Source of the DNA: Pseudomonas marginalis
GTDB lineage: Bacteria > Pseudomonadota > Gammaproteobacteria > Pseudomonadales > Pseudomonadaceae
Assembly (NCBI RefSeq): GCF_001645105.1
Contig: NZ_LKEG01000057.1
Location: 32,752 to 96,751 of the forward strand
DNA: 64,000 bases
Direction: 5' to 3'
Position 1 is the stretch's first letter, and every line of letters starts with the position of its first letter. Position numbers and translations under genes: made by a program. Below the pieces are notes generated by a model. The model made no database searches. It was not told the origin of the DNA and saw nothing but the letters and a program-made list of their open reading frames with translations. Positions 40,964 through 49,273 of the stretch are shown here, piece by piece.

Positions 40964-42364
40964 ATGGCGGATGACATGGTTAACCCGGTAGGCCTCAAGC
41001 GTGGCCTGAAGAACCGGCACATTCAACTGATCGCCTTGGGAGGGGCGATTGGTACGGGGTTGTTCCTCGGCTCGGCCGGGGTACTCAAGTCGGCGGGGCC
41101 GTCGATGATCCTGGGCTACGCGATTGCTGGTTTTATCGCGTTCCTGATCATGCGCCAGCTCGGCGAGATGATCGTCGAAGAGCCGGTAGCCGGTTCCTTC
41201 AGCCACTTCGCCCACAAATACTGGGGCGGCTACGCAGGCTTCCTGGCAGGCTGGAACTACTGGGTACTTTACGTCCTGGTGGGCATGGCCGAACTGACGG
41301 CGGTGGGCAAGTACATCCAGTTCTGGTGGCCGGAAATCCCGACCTGGGTCAGCGCACTGGTGTTCTTCGTGGCGGTGAACCTGATCAACACCCTGAACGT
41401 GAAGTTCTTCGGTGAGGCCGAGTTCTGGTTTGCGATCATCAAGGTGGTGGCGATTGTCGGCATGATCGCGCTCGGCTGCTACCTGCTGTTCAGCGGCACC
41501 GGCGGCCCACAAGCCTCGGTCAGCAACCTGTGGAGCCACGGCGGGTTCTTCCCGAATGGCGGCATGGGGCTGTTGATGTCCATGGCGTTCATCATGTTCT
41601 CGTTCGGTGGCCTGGAGCTGGTAGGCATCACCGCTGCCGAGGCCAGCGAGCCGCGCAAAGTGATCCCGAAAGCGATCAACCAGGTGGTGTACCGGATCCT
41701 GATTTTCTACGTCGGCGCCCTGACTGTGTTGCTGTCGCTGTACCCGTGGGACCAACTGCTGCAAACCCTCGGCGCGTCGGGCGATGCCTACAGCGGCAGC
41801 CCGTTCGTGCAGATCTTCTCGCTGATCGGTAACGACACCGCCGCGCACATCCTCAACTTCGTGGTGCTGACCGCGGCGCTGTCGGTGTACAACAGCGGCG
41901 TGTACTGCAACAGTCGCATGCTGTTCGGCCTGGCCGAGCAAGGCGATGCGCCAAAGGCGTTGATGAAACTCAACAAGCAAGGCGTGCCGCTGCGGGCGCT
42001 GGCGATTTCGGCACTGGTGACGATGCTGTGCGTGGTGGTCAACTACGTCGCGCCACAAAGTGCCCTGGAGTTGCTGTTTGCGCTGGTGGTTGCCTCGCTG
42101 ATGATCAACTGGGCGCTGATCAGCATCACCCACATTAAGTTCCGCAAAGCCATGGGCGAGCAAGGCGTGACGCCGTCGTTCAAGACCTTCTGGTTCCCGT
42201 TCAGCAACTACCTGTGCCTGGCGTTCATGCTGATGATCATCAGCGTGATGCTGGCGATCCCAGGGATTCGTGAGTCGGTGTATGCGATGCCGGTATGGGT
42301 GGGGATTATCTATGTGGCCTATCGGTTGCGGATGAGAAACGCGAAAGTAGCCGTGGCGCAATAA
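40964..42364 (+). CDS. aroP: Aromatic amino-acid permease AroP
   Basis: 466 residues, twelve membrane helices. GLKNRHIQLIALGGAIGTGL, FLIMRQLGEMIVEEPVAGSF and SFGGLELVGITAAEA are almost as in E. coli AroP. It brings tryptophan, phenylalanine or tyrosine into the cell by proton symport. Its position next to kynAB and antABC fits tryptophan supply. ATG at 40964 preferred (AAGGGA at 40952-40957, 6-bp gap); the ATG at 40958 touches the ribosome-binding site. Confidence 0.92.
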   Translation: MADDMVNPVGLKRGLKNRHIQLIALGGAIGTGLFLGSAGVLKSAGPSMILGYAIAGFIAFLIMRQLGEMIVEEPVAGSFSHFAHKYWGGYAGFLAGWNYWVLYVLVGMAELTAVGKYIQFWWPEIPTWVSALVFFVAVNLINTLNVKFFGEAEFWFAIIKVVAIVGMIALGCYLLFSGTGGPQASVSNLWSHGGFFPNGGMGLLMSMAFIMFSFGGLELVGITAAEASEPRKVIPKAINQVVYRILIFYVGALTVLLSLYPWDQLLQTLGASGDAYSGSPFVQIFSLIGNDTAAHILNFVVLTAALSVYNSGVYCNSRMLFGLAEQGDAPKALMKLNKQGVPLRALAISALVTMLCVVVNYVAPQSALELLFALVVASLMINWALISITHIKFRKAMGEQGVTPSFKTFWFPFSNYLCLAFMLMIISVMLAIPGIRESVYAMPVWVGIIYVAYRLRMRNAKVAVAQ

Positions 42365-42368
42365 CCCC

Positions 42369-42458
42369 TGTGGGAGGGGGCTTGCTCCCGATGGCAGAGT
42401 ACCAGTCAACCTATTAAGTGACTGACACTCCGCCATCGGGAACAAGCCCCCTCCCACA
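42369..42458. repeat. REPIN between aroP and kynA
   Basis: TGTGGGAGGGGGCTTGCTCC ... GGAACAAGCCCCCTCCCACA, with GATGGC/GCCATC extending the stem; 90 bp. Same class as 32939 and placed between convergent genes. Confidence 0.88.
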
Positions 42459-42463
42459 TTTGT

Positions 42464-43321
42464 TTAGAGCGTTGAGCGTACTCGCCATAGCTCGGGGAAG
42501 AGCACGGTATCGAGCATCTTGCGCAAATACCCCACACCTTCCGTGCCACCGGTTCCTGGCTGGAAGCCAATGATCCGCTCCACCGTGGTCACATGGCGGA
42601 AGCGCCACTGGCGGAACGAATCCTCCAGGTCGATAAACTTCTCGGCCAACTGATACAAATCCCAGTAACGGTTCGGGTCGCGATACACCTCCCGCCACGC
42701 CGCCTCCACGGACTCATCGTGAACCGTCGCCGCCGTCGGGTCACGCTCGGCACGCTTGGGATCAATCGCCAGGCCCGCCTTGATCATCAGGTTGATCGCC
42801 TCGTCATACAGCGACGGCGTGGCAATCGCCACTTTCAGCTCGTTCAACAGCTCCGGCCGGTGGGCGTGAGGCCGCAACAGCGCCGCACTTTTATTGCCGA
42901 GGATAAATTCGATCTCGCGGTACTGGAACGACTGGAACCCCGACGACTGCCCCAGGAACGGGCGGATGGCCTTGTACTCCGACGGCGTCATCGTCGCCAG
43001 CACCGCCCAGGCGTGCACCAGTTGATCGAAGATCCGCGACACCCGCGCCAGCATCTTGAACGCCGGCGGCAATTCGCCCAGTCGTACGTGCTCGCGGGCA
43101 GCCTTGAGTTCGTGGAGCATCAGTTTCATCCACAACTCGGAAGTCTGGTGCTGGATGATGAAGAGCATTTCGTTGTGGTTCGGCGACAGCGGGTGCTGGG
43201 CGCTGAGGACTTTGCCCAGGTCCAGGTAATCGCCGTAGCTCATGGACTCGGAAAAATTCAGTTCGGCGTTATGCCATTCTTCGGGCGGCTGGTAATCAGC
43301 AGAGAAAGGACATTGGCTCAT
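42464..43321 (-). CDS. kynA: Tryptophan 2,3-dioxygenase KynA
   Basis: 285 residues, heme enzyme. FIIQHQTSELWMKLMLHEL and RHVTTVERIIGFQPGTGGT (heme-side His and substrate-binding GTGGT) are diagnostic. It oxidises tryptophan to N-formylkynurenine. It is downstream of kynB with a 4-bp overlap, giving the operon kynB-kynA. Confidence 0.97.
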   Translation of the reverse strand: MSQCPFSADYQPPEEWHNAELNFSESMSYGDYLDLGKVLSAQHPLSPNHNEMLFIIQHQTSELWMKLMLHELKAAREHVRLGELPPAFKMLARVSRIFDQLVHAWAVLATMTPSEYKAIRPFLGQSSGFQSFQYREIEFILGNKSAALLRPHAHRPELLNELKVAIATPSLYDEAINLMIKAGLAIDPKRAERDPTAATVHDESVEAAWREVYRDPNRYWDLYQLAEKFIDLEDSFRQWRFRHVTTVERIIGFQPGTGGTEGVGYLRKMLDTVLFPELWRVRSTL

Positions 43322-43968
43322 CGCGTGGGCTCCTTGAGCGGACGGAGAATGGCGCGGACCGGGCTCGCGTCCAGGTGGGCAAAACGCAGCGGCAGCGCGA
43401 TCAGTTCATAGTCGCCTTCCGGTACGTCATCGAGCACGATGCCTTCGAGAATCGCCATGCCATGGCGGGCCACGGCGTTGTGGGAATCCATGGTCTTGGA
43501 CTGCTGCGGGTCCAGCGAGGGTGTATCGATACCGATCAGGCGCACCCCCAGGCTGGCCAGCAGCTCGATGGTTTGCGGGGCAATGGCAGTGAAGTCCGCA
43601 TCCCATTCGGTCAGCGGCGCTTGTGGATAAGTGCGCAACAACACACGCTCGGGCACGTTATCCACACGCCCTTCCAACTGATGCGGCTGCACCAACGCGC
43701 CGCTGTCCAGGCAATGCAACACCCGACACGGCCCCATGTACACGTCCAGCGACACTTCACCGATCGGTGCACCGTCGGCGCTGTAATGCAGCGGCGCATC
43801 CACATGGGCGCCGGTGTGCGGCGACAAGGTGATGCGCCCGACATTCACCGGGCACTCCGGGCCGAACTGCCACACGCGCTCTTCCTGGAACGGCGTGTCT
43901 CCCGGCCAGGTCGGGGTCGCCGCACTCAAGGGCGGGCTGATATCCCACCACGTTTTTATTGGGTTCAT
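43318..43968 (-). CDS. kynB: Kynurenine formamidase KynB
   Basis: 216 residues, cyclase-like metal-dependent hydrolase. The HTGAHVDAPLHY motif (pattern HxGTHxDxPxH) binds the metal; IGIDTPSLDPQQSKTMDSH is conserved in the family. It hydrolyses N-formylkynurenine to kynurenine and formate. First gene of kynBA. Divergent from the cupin gene, over 240 bp that contains a candidate KynR site. Confidence 0.95.
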   Translation of the reverse strand: MNPIKTWWDISPPLSAATPTWPGDTPFQEERVWQFGPECPVNVGRITLSPHTGAHVDAPLHYSADGAPIGEVSLDVYMGPCRVLHCLDSGALVQPHQLEGRVDNVPERVLLRTYPQAPLTEWDADFTAIAPQTIELLASLGVRLIGIDTPSLDPQQSKTMDSHNAVARHGMAILEGIVLDDVPEGDYELIALPLRFAHLDASPVRAILRPLKEPTR

Positions 43969-44017
43969 TTGCAGGCTCTCGGCGGTTACTGGGGTGAATG
44001 ATACGAGGCCCTGCTGC

Positions 44018-44032
44018 GAATTTTCTTGCGAA
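44018..44032. promoter_or_regulatory. Candidate KynR site upstream of kynB
   Basis: GAATTTTCTTGCGAA, 50 bp before the kynB start; the octamer TGCGAATT occurs twice here (44015 and 44027). It matches 13 of 15 bases of the site before kynU (32357-32371). Confidence 0.5.
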
Positions 44033-44208
44033 TTCTGGCGTGAAGCGGGAAATCTTTCGCACTTACTGCGAGGAAATAGCGGATTGGTGATGGGTTATAT
44101 CAAATAAATACCGCTGCGCTTCTGGGCATCCCGATGTCGAGTTCAGACCACTGGTGCAACGCCCAAGGCCTTAGGGTGGATCTTTCCATTCCCTGCCTAG
44201 GAGTCATC

Positions 44209-44553
44209 ATGTCCAAGCCCATCACCGTACTGCGCGACACCCACCCAATGCCGGTCCTGGACGCGTGCAAATGGGAAAAACTCGAAGGCGACCCGCACAC
44301 CGTCAACCTCAACGCCTACACCAGCGAAGACGGCAGCAAGATCATGGGCACCTGGATCTGCACACCGGGCAAGTGGTACGTGGACTACGTGAAGTGGGAA
44401 TACTGCCACTTCCAGGAAGGCTACTGCATCATCACGCCAGAAGGCATGGAGCCGATTCACCTGCGGGCTGGGGATATCTTCGTGGTGGAACCGGGGATGA
44501 AGGGAACGTGGGAAGTGGTGGAAACAGTGCGTAAGTATTTTGTGTTTGCTTGA
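44209..44553 (+). CDS. Cupin-domain protein
   Basis: 114 residues, single cupin barrel of the ureidoglycine aminohydrolase/EutQ-like DUF861 type: GTWICTPGKWYVDYVKWEYC, FQEGYCIITPEGMEPIHL and AGDIFVVEPGMKGTWEV. The usual metal-binding His cluster is sparse (one His in WEYCHFQEG), so it may be a structural or binding protein. ATG at 44209 after TAGGAG. Divergent from kynB. A role linked to tryptophan catabolism is only suggested by location. Confidence 0.87.
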   Translation: MSKPITVLRDTHPMPVLDACKWEKLEGDPHTVNLNAYTSEDGSKIMGTWICTPGKWYVDYVKWEYCHFQEGYCIITPEGMEPIHLRAGDIFVVEPGMKGTWEVVETVRKYFVFA

Positions 44554-44567
44554 CCCGCTATGCCTTG

Positions 44568-44598
44568 GCGCACTGAACACGGATTCGGCCCAGTGCGC
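44568..44598 (+). terminator. Possible terminator after the cupin gene
   Basis: GCGCACTG / CAGTGCGC, 8-bp stem with a 15-nt loop, followed by TCTTT; 15 bp after the stop. The long loop makes it weak. Confidence 0.45.
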
Positions 44599-44715
44599 TC
44601 TTTAAGGCCCAAACTCATGGCGTATTAAGTGCTTTCCTACAGGCCTTCCGTGGGCTGATCGACAAGATCTGGACTGACTTCATCAAGCGAATTGAACAGT
44701 CGCCAGAGGGTAATC

Positions 44716-45465
44716 ATGATCCGTACCGCGCCCCCAACTGCCTGGCACTCAGTCATCCACCAACCGCCAGACCCGGTCAGCCAAATTGCCAAAAAGCAGG
44801 TGTTTCCCAACTCCTGCGGCGCGGCTGCCCTGCTGTGCGCGGCCAAAGAACTGGGGGTCGATAAAATCCCGGTTCTTACCGGATCAATGTCTGAGCATTT
44901 AGGCGTCGACACACTGGAGTTGGACAATCGTTGTGAAAGCGACCTGTACAGGATCACCAGCGGCTGCACAACCGTCAGGCACGGGCAGACCGACCTGGAA
45001 CAAGCCGGTTATTCGATGCCGGACAGTCTTGTCATCGCGGGAAGGCTTTTGGGCTTGGACATGAAGGTGGAAAAGAACCCGGGCATGCTTGTCGCCGGGT
45101 TGAACTGGCTTTATCCGACGATCGAAAACAAGCTCAGAGGCATTGGCTGCCCTATTGACCTGCCGGGTCCCGCACTCGACAGCAACGAGGTAAAACTAGA
45201 GGCCATGGCGGTGTCGTGTGTCGGCTTGCCGATCGGATTGCACTGGGTGGTACAGCGGGCAGACGGCAGCTATATGGATCCCGCAACCGGCGAGAACCAA
45301 AAAAACTTTTCCGCGTTGAACACCAGGCTTAAAAAAGCCGCGGGCAGGGCACTCGGCTATTACCCTTCGGGGATTTCAATCGTTGCCAAATTGGCCCCCT
45401 TAAACACGGGTGTAAAAGCCGGGAGCCAGCCTTACGCCGGCCCCCCTCCCCTTAATTGGTTTTAA
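44716..45465 (+). CDS. Stand-alone peptidase C39-like protein
   Basis: 249 residues, not a recognised named gene. Residues 28-35 QVFPNSCG give the Q-x5-CG pattern of C39 (bacteriocin-processing type) papain-fold peptidases, with Cys34 as nucleophile and Gln28 as oxyanion residue. Residues 175-192 LHWVVQRADGSYMDPATG give the His (176) and Asp (188) of the triad in the family's usual HxVV...DPxxG setting. There is no signal peptide, no transmembrane helix and no ABC-transporter part. ATG at 44716 (GAGGG 5 bp before); TTG at 44692 is the upstream alternative. The 3' end overlaps mmsB by 14 bp. Base use is somewhat poorer in G+C than the flanks. Substrate unknown. Confidence 0.7.
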   Translation: MIRTAPPTAWHSVIHQPPDPVSQIAKKQVFPNSCGAAALLCAAKELGVDKIPVLTGSMSEHLGVDTLELDNRCESDLYRITSGCTTVRHGQTDLEQAGYSMPDSLVIAGRLLGLDMKVEKNPGMLVAGLNWLYPTIENKLRGIGCPIDLPGPALDSNEVKLEAMAVSCVGLPIGLHWVVQRADGSYMDPATGENQKNFSALNTRLKKAAGRALGYYPSGISIVAKLAPLNTGVKAGSQPYAGPPPLNWF

Positions 45466-46339
45466 GGTAGCTGTTGATAATCGCCGAAAAGTCCTTGCCC
45501 CCCTCCCCGCGCTGGCTCATCGCCTGATACAGCTGCTGGGCCACGGCGCCGAGGATCACCGGCTGGTGCACCTGGCGCGCGGCTTCGGTGGCCAGGCCCA
45601 GGTCCTTGAGCATCAGGTCGGCGCCAAAACCGCCGGTGTAGCCACGGGACGACGGCGCGGTTTCAATCACGCCAGGCCATGGGTTGTAGGTGTCGGAACT
45701 CCAGCAGCGACCGGTGGAGCTGTTAATGATGCCGGCCAGCACCTGGGTGTCGATGCCCAACGCGTCGCCCAGCGCCATGGCCTCGCTGACGCCGACCATG
45801 CTGATGCCCAACAACAGGTTGTTGCAGATCTTGGCGATTTGCCCGGTGCCCACGTCGCCGCAATGCACGATGTTACGGCCCATCTGCGCCAGCACCGGTT
45901 GCAGGGTGGCGAACAGTTCCGGGGTGGCGCCGACCATGAAAGTCAGCGTCCCTGCGGCGGCGCCGCCGGTGCCGCCGGAGACCGGGGCGTCGGCTACGAC
46001 GACACCTTGCTTGGCCGCCGCAGCCGCTACATCGCGGATGGTTTGCGGGTCGATGGTGCTGCAATCCACCGCCGGTACACCTTTGCCGATACCGGCCAAA
46101 ACGCCGTCGTCATTCAGCCATACGCTGCGCACATGCGCCGCCGCCGGCAGCATGGTAATCACCAGCTCAGCGTCTTTCGCCGCATCGCGTGGCGAAGCGC
46201 TGATGGTGCCGCCCAGCTCGGCCAGTTCCTTGAGCACCGTCTGGTTCAAATCGAACAGGTTCAGCGCGTGGCCGGCCTTGATCAGGTTGCGAGCCATGGG
46301 CGCGCCCATGTTGCCCAAGCCGATAAATGCAATCTTCAT
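45452..46339 (-). CDS. mmsB: 3-Hydroxyisobutyrate dehydrogenase MmsB
   Basis: 295 residues, beta-hydroxyacid dehydrogenase. Rossmann motif FIGLGNMGAPMARN, the substrate-binding DAPVSGGTGGAAAGTLTFMV and the catalytic Lys in GTGQIAKICNNLLLG. It oxidises 3-hydroxyisobutyrate to methylmalonate semialdehyde in valine degradation. Downstream of mmsA (14 bp) in the same operon. Confidence 0.95.
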   Translation of the reverse strand: MKIAFIGLGNMGAPMARNLIKAGHALNLFDLNQTVLKELAELGGTISASPRDAAKDAELVITMLPAAAHVRSVWLNDDGVLAGIGKGVPAVDCSTIDPQTIRDVAAAAAKQGVVVADAPVSGGTGGAAAGTLTFMVGATPELFATLQPVLAQMGRNIVHCGDVGTGQIAKICNNLLLGISMVGVSEAMALGDALGIDTQVLAGIINSSTGRCWSSDTYNPWPGVIETAPSSRGYTGGFGADLMLKDLGLATEAARQVHQPVILGAVAQQLYQAMSQRGEGGKDFSAIINSYLKTN

Positions 46340-46353
46340 GGTCGTCTCCCGAA

Positions 46354-47871
46354 TCAGCGCAGGTTGATGGTGGTGTTAACGCCATCATTGACCGTGTCGT
46401 CATCGAACCAACGGCTGGTGACGGTTTTGGTCTGGGTGTAGAACTGCACCACTTGCTTGCCGTACGGGCCGAGGTCGCCGAGCTTGGAACCACGGGAACC
46501 GGTGAAACTGAAGAACGGCACCGGCACCGGGATCGGGATATTGATGCCGACCTGGCCGACATCGATTTCGCTCTGGAACTTACGCGCCGCCGCACCGCTC
46601 TGGGTGAACAGGCCGGTGCCGTTGCCGAACGGGTTGGCGTTGACCAGCGCGATGGCCTCATCGAGGGTCGCCACTTCCAGCACCACCAGCACTGGGCCGA
46701 AGATTTCCTGGGTGTAGATCTGCATGGAGGGGGTCACGCCCGAGAACAGGGTCGGGCCGACAAAGTTGCCTTGCTCGAAGCCCGGCACCTTGATGTCGCG
46801 GCCGTCCAGCTCCAGCTTGGCGCCTTCTTTCACGCCGCTTTCGATCAGTTCCAGGATACGTGCCTTGGCGCGCTTGGAAATCACCGGGCCCACATCCGTG
46901 CCCGCTTCGCTGCCCGCGTTGACCTTGAGCTTTTGTGCCAGCGCCTTGAGGTCTGGCAGCCATTGCTTGGACGCGCCCACCAGCACCACCACCGAGGTGG
47001 CCATGCAACGTTGGCCCGCCGCGCCGAAACCGGCGCCGACCAGGGCATTGAGGGTGTGTTCGCGGTTGGCATCCGGCAGCACCACCGCGTGGTTCTTGGC
47101 GCCCATCATCGATTGCACGCGCTTGCCGTGTTTGCCGGCCAGGTCATAGACGTGGGTGCCCACGGCGGTCGAGCCGACGAAGGACACGGCCTTGATGTCT
47201 TTGTGGGTGCACAGCGCATCCACCACATCCTTGCCACCGTGCACCACGTTAAGCACGCCAGCAGGGACACCGGCTTCCAGCGCCAGCTCGACCAGCAGCA
47301 TGGTCGACAGTGGGTCTTGCTCAGACGGCTTTAGGACGAAGGTATTCCCGCACGCGATCGCCATCGGGAACATCCACAGCGGAATCATCGCCGGGAAGTT
47401 GAACGGGGTGATACCGGCGCACACGCCGATGGGTTGGCGCAGCGTGTAGGTATCGACGCCACCGGCGACGTTTTCAGCGAATTCGCCCATTTGCAGGGTG
47501 CCGATGGAACAAGCGTGCTCCACCACTTCCAGGCCACGGAAAATATCGCCCTCGGCATCGGCAATGGTCTTGCCTTGCTCGTTGCTGAGCACCACGGCGA
47601 TGCGCTTGGAATGTTCACGGATCAAGGCTTGCAGCTTAAGCATGATGCGCATGCGCGCACCGATTGGCGTCAGCTTCCAGGTTTGGAAGGCGCGGTGGGC
47701 GGCGTCGATGGCGGCGTTGACTTCATCGGCGGTAGCGAACGGGACTTTGGCCAGCACCTCTTGGGTAGCCGGGTTGACGATGTCTTGCCACTCGGTGGTC
47801 TTGGACTCGACCCACTCGCCGTTGATCAGCAACTTGACCTGTTGCACGGAAATATCGGCAGATGCGTTCAT
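46354..47871 (-). CDS. mmsA: Methylmalonate-semialdehyde dehydrogenase (acylating) MmsA
   Basis: 505 residues. NAD-dependent CoA-acylating aldehyde dehydrogenase; the catalytic Cys is in GFGAAGQRCMATSVV and NAD-binding in SFVGSTAVGTHVYDLAGKHG. It forms propionyl-CoA from methylmalonate semialdehyde in valine (and thymine) degradation. The start at 47871 follows GGAGACCAC; the open frame extends upstream to 48006. First gene of mmsA-mmsB, divergent from a LysR gene. Confidence 0.95.
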   Translation of the reverse strand: MNASADISVQQVKLLINGEWVESKTTEWQDIVNPATQEVLAKVPFATADEVNAAIDAAHRAFQTWKLTPIGARMRIMLKLQALIREHSKRIAVVLSNEQGKTIADAEGDIFRGLEVVEHACSIGTLQMGEFAENVAGGVDTYTLRQPIGVCAGITPFNFPAMIPLWMFPMAIACGNTFVLKPSEQDPLSTMLLVELALEAGVPAGVLNVVHGGKDVVDALCTHKDIKAVSFVGSTAVGTHVYDLAGKHGKRVQSMMGAKNHAVVLPDANREHTLNALVGAGFGAAGQRCMATSVVVLVGASKQWLPDLKALAQKLKVNAGSEAGTDVGPVISKRAKARILELIESGVKEGAKLELDGRDIKVPGFEQGNFVGPTLFSGVTPSMQIYTQEIFGPVLVVLEVATLDEAIALVNANPFGNGTGLFTQSGAAARKFQSEIDVGQVGINIPIPVPVPFFSFTGSRGSKLGDLGPYGKQVVQFYTQTKTVTSRWFDDDTVNDGVNTTINLR

Positions 47872-47901
47872 GTGGTCTCCAATCTTATATTTATACAGAG
47901 A

Positions 47902-47921
47902 CAAGGCGCGTAACCGCCTTG
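47902..47921. promoter_or_regulatory. Inverted repeats in the mmsA/LysR spacer
   Basis: CAAGGCG-N6-CGCCTTG (47902-47921), a perfect 7-bp inverted repeat 31 bp before mmsA. A second pair, ATGTGC-N17-GCACAT, is at 47957-47985, nearer the LysR gene. Either could be an operator; the first could also be a 5' UTR hairpin. Confidence 0.4.
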
Positions 47922-48000
47922 GGAAATGAGGCGTTCGGACTGTTTTTGGAGTATAGATGTGCAAATCTCTAATAAGAACGCACATAAAAGCCGGACCAAT

Positions 48001-48948
48001 ATGCAAAAAAACATCACGTCGCTGGGCTCCCTGAACTGGGATGACCTGAAGTTTTTCCTCGAAGTGGCCCGCACCCGCAAGGCCAGCGTGGCCGCCAAGC
48101 GCCTGGCGGTGGACTACACCACCGTGTCGCGGCGCATCAGTTCACTGGAAGTGTCCCTCGGCACCCTGCTGTTCGAAAAATCCCGGACCAACGGTTTCGT
48201 CCTCACTCCTGAGGGCCAGCGTTTGCTGGGCTACGCCGAGTCCATCGAAAGCACCCTGCACATGGCCTGCGAACAAGTCTCCGGCTCCGGCGTGGCGCTG
48301 TCCGGCCACGTGCGCATGGGCTGCACCGAAGGGTTCGGCAGCTTCTTCGTCACCCCGCAATTGAGCCACTTCGTCGACACCTACCCGGCCATCTCGGTGG
48401 ACATCCTGCCCCTGCCCCACTTCATCAGCCTGTCCAAGCGCGAAGCCGACATCGTCATCGCCCTGGAACGGCCGGAACACGGGCCCTATGTGTGCTGCAA
48501 ATTGTGCGACTACAAACTGCAGCTGTACGCGACCCAGGAATACCTGGACCAACACCCGCCGATCCGCAAACCCACGGATTTGGCCGAACATCCGTTTATC
48601 AGCTACGTGGATGATTTGGCGTTCAGTTCAGAGCTGCTGTACCTGGCGAACGTGGTGCCCGGCGCCAGCGCCAGCCTGCGCAGTACCAGCGTGATCGCGC
48701 AGTACGTGGCGGCGCAGCAGGGGCGGTCGATGGCGATATTGCCGTGTTTTTTGGCGGCACAGGATCCACGGTTGCTGCCAGTGCTGGGGGAGCAGATTGC
48801 GATTACACGGCAGTTTTGGATGTATTGCCGGGAGGATTTGCGCAAGTTGAAGCGGATTACGTTGTTGTGGGATTACATAAGGGAGGTGACGGAGCAGAAT
48901 CAGGGGTTGTTGATGGGTGAGACGCGGGAGATGCGGTTCGCGGATTAA
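48001..48948 (+). CDS. LysR-family regulator, probably of mmsAB
   Basis: 315 residues. HTH near 20-55 (ASVAAKRLAVDYTTVSRRIS); effector domain from about 95 (LSGHVRMGCTEGFGSFFVTP). Divergent from mmsA with 129 bp between. In P. aeruginosa mmsAB are controlled by an AraC-type MmsR, so a LysR gene here is a different arrangement, seen in the fluorescens group (recollection). The ATG at 48001 gives a normal length; an in-frame start at 47926 is possible. Confidence 0.9.
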   Translation: MQKNITSLGSLNWDDLKFFLEVARTRKASVAAKRLAVDYTTVSRRISSLEVSLGTLLFEKSRTNGFVLTPEGQRLLGYAESIESTLHMACEQVSGSGVALSGHVRMGCTEGFGSFFVTPQLSHFVDTYPAISVDILPLPHFISLSKREADIVIALERPEHGPYVCCKLCDYKLQLYATQEYLDQHPPIRKPTDLAEHPFISYVDDLAFSSELLYLANVVPGASASLRSTSVIAQYVAAQQGRSMAILPCFLAAQDPRLLPVLGEQIAITRQFWMYCREDLRKLKRITLLWDYIREVTEQNQGLLMGETREMRFAD

Positions 48949-49139
48949 AGTGCCATCAACGACGATTCGCTTTAAATTGCAGGACGTTTCCTAGAGACTC
49001 TCTACCCCATTGCGCCTTACCGTTTGGGTCACTAGCCTCCTGACTTCGCTGCTCATCAGCGATCGGGTTTAGCGACTCGGATTAGTTGGGATGTGATGCC
49101 AAAGTATTGCCAGGCTTTTTATCTGTCTTTACCGTTTAT

Positions 49140-49268
49140 GGCGGCTGTACGCGGGAGACCTTCGGGTCTGCCGGGTTCCCAAATTTACCGGTTCGCTAAC
49201 CCGTGTACAGCTGCCACCTCTTCATGTTTAGCGACATGCCGTGGTGACCCCTACTGTAAATTTGGGAA
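49140..49268 (+). ncRNA. Candidate structured leader RNA of the DUF3077-like gene
   Basis: Read as RNA, 49140-49155 pairs with 49200-49215 (16 bp, two G-U). Inside are a perfect UUCG-capped hairpin (AGACC/GGTCT, 49156-49169) and a CCGG/CCGG hairpin (71-74 with 88-91 of the 491xx block) whose loop TTCCCAAATTTAC (49176-49188) is exactly complementary to GTAAATTTGGGAA (49256-49268), which contains the ribosome-binding site. A further CATGT/ACATG hairpin lies at 49223-49238. The structure therefore can hide or expose the start of the gene at 49274. The rest of the 325-bp gap (48949-49139) shows nothing clear. Confidence 0.65.
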
Positions 49269-49273
49269 ACATC

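Noticed and set aside
40961..42457. 498-codon minus-strand frame over aroP
   Set aside because: Antisense shadow of the permease gene; His/Gln-rich, starts in a REPIN.
44716..45465. Bacteriocin export system
   Set aside because: The C39-like gene has no transporter domain, no leader-peptide gene and no export partner nearby.
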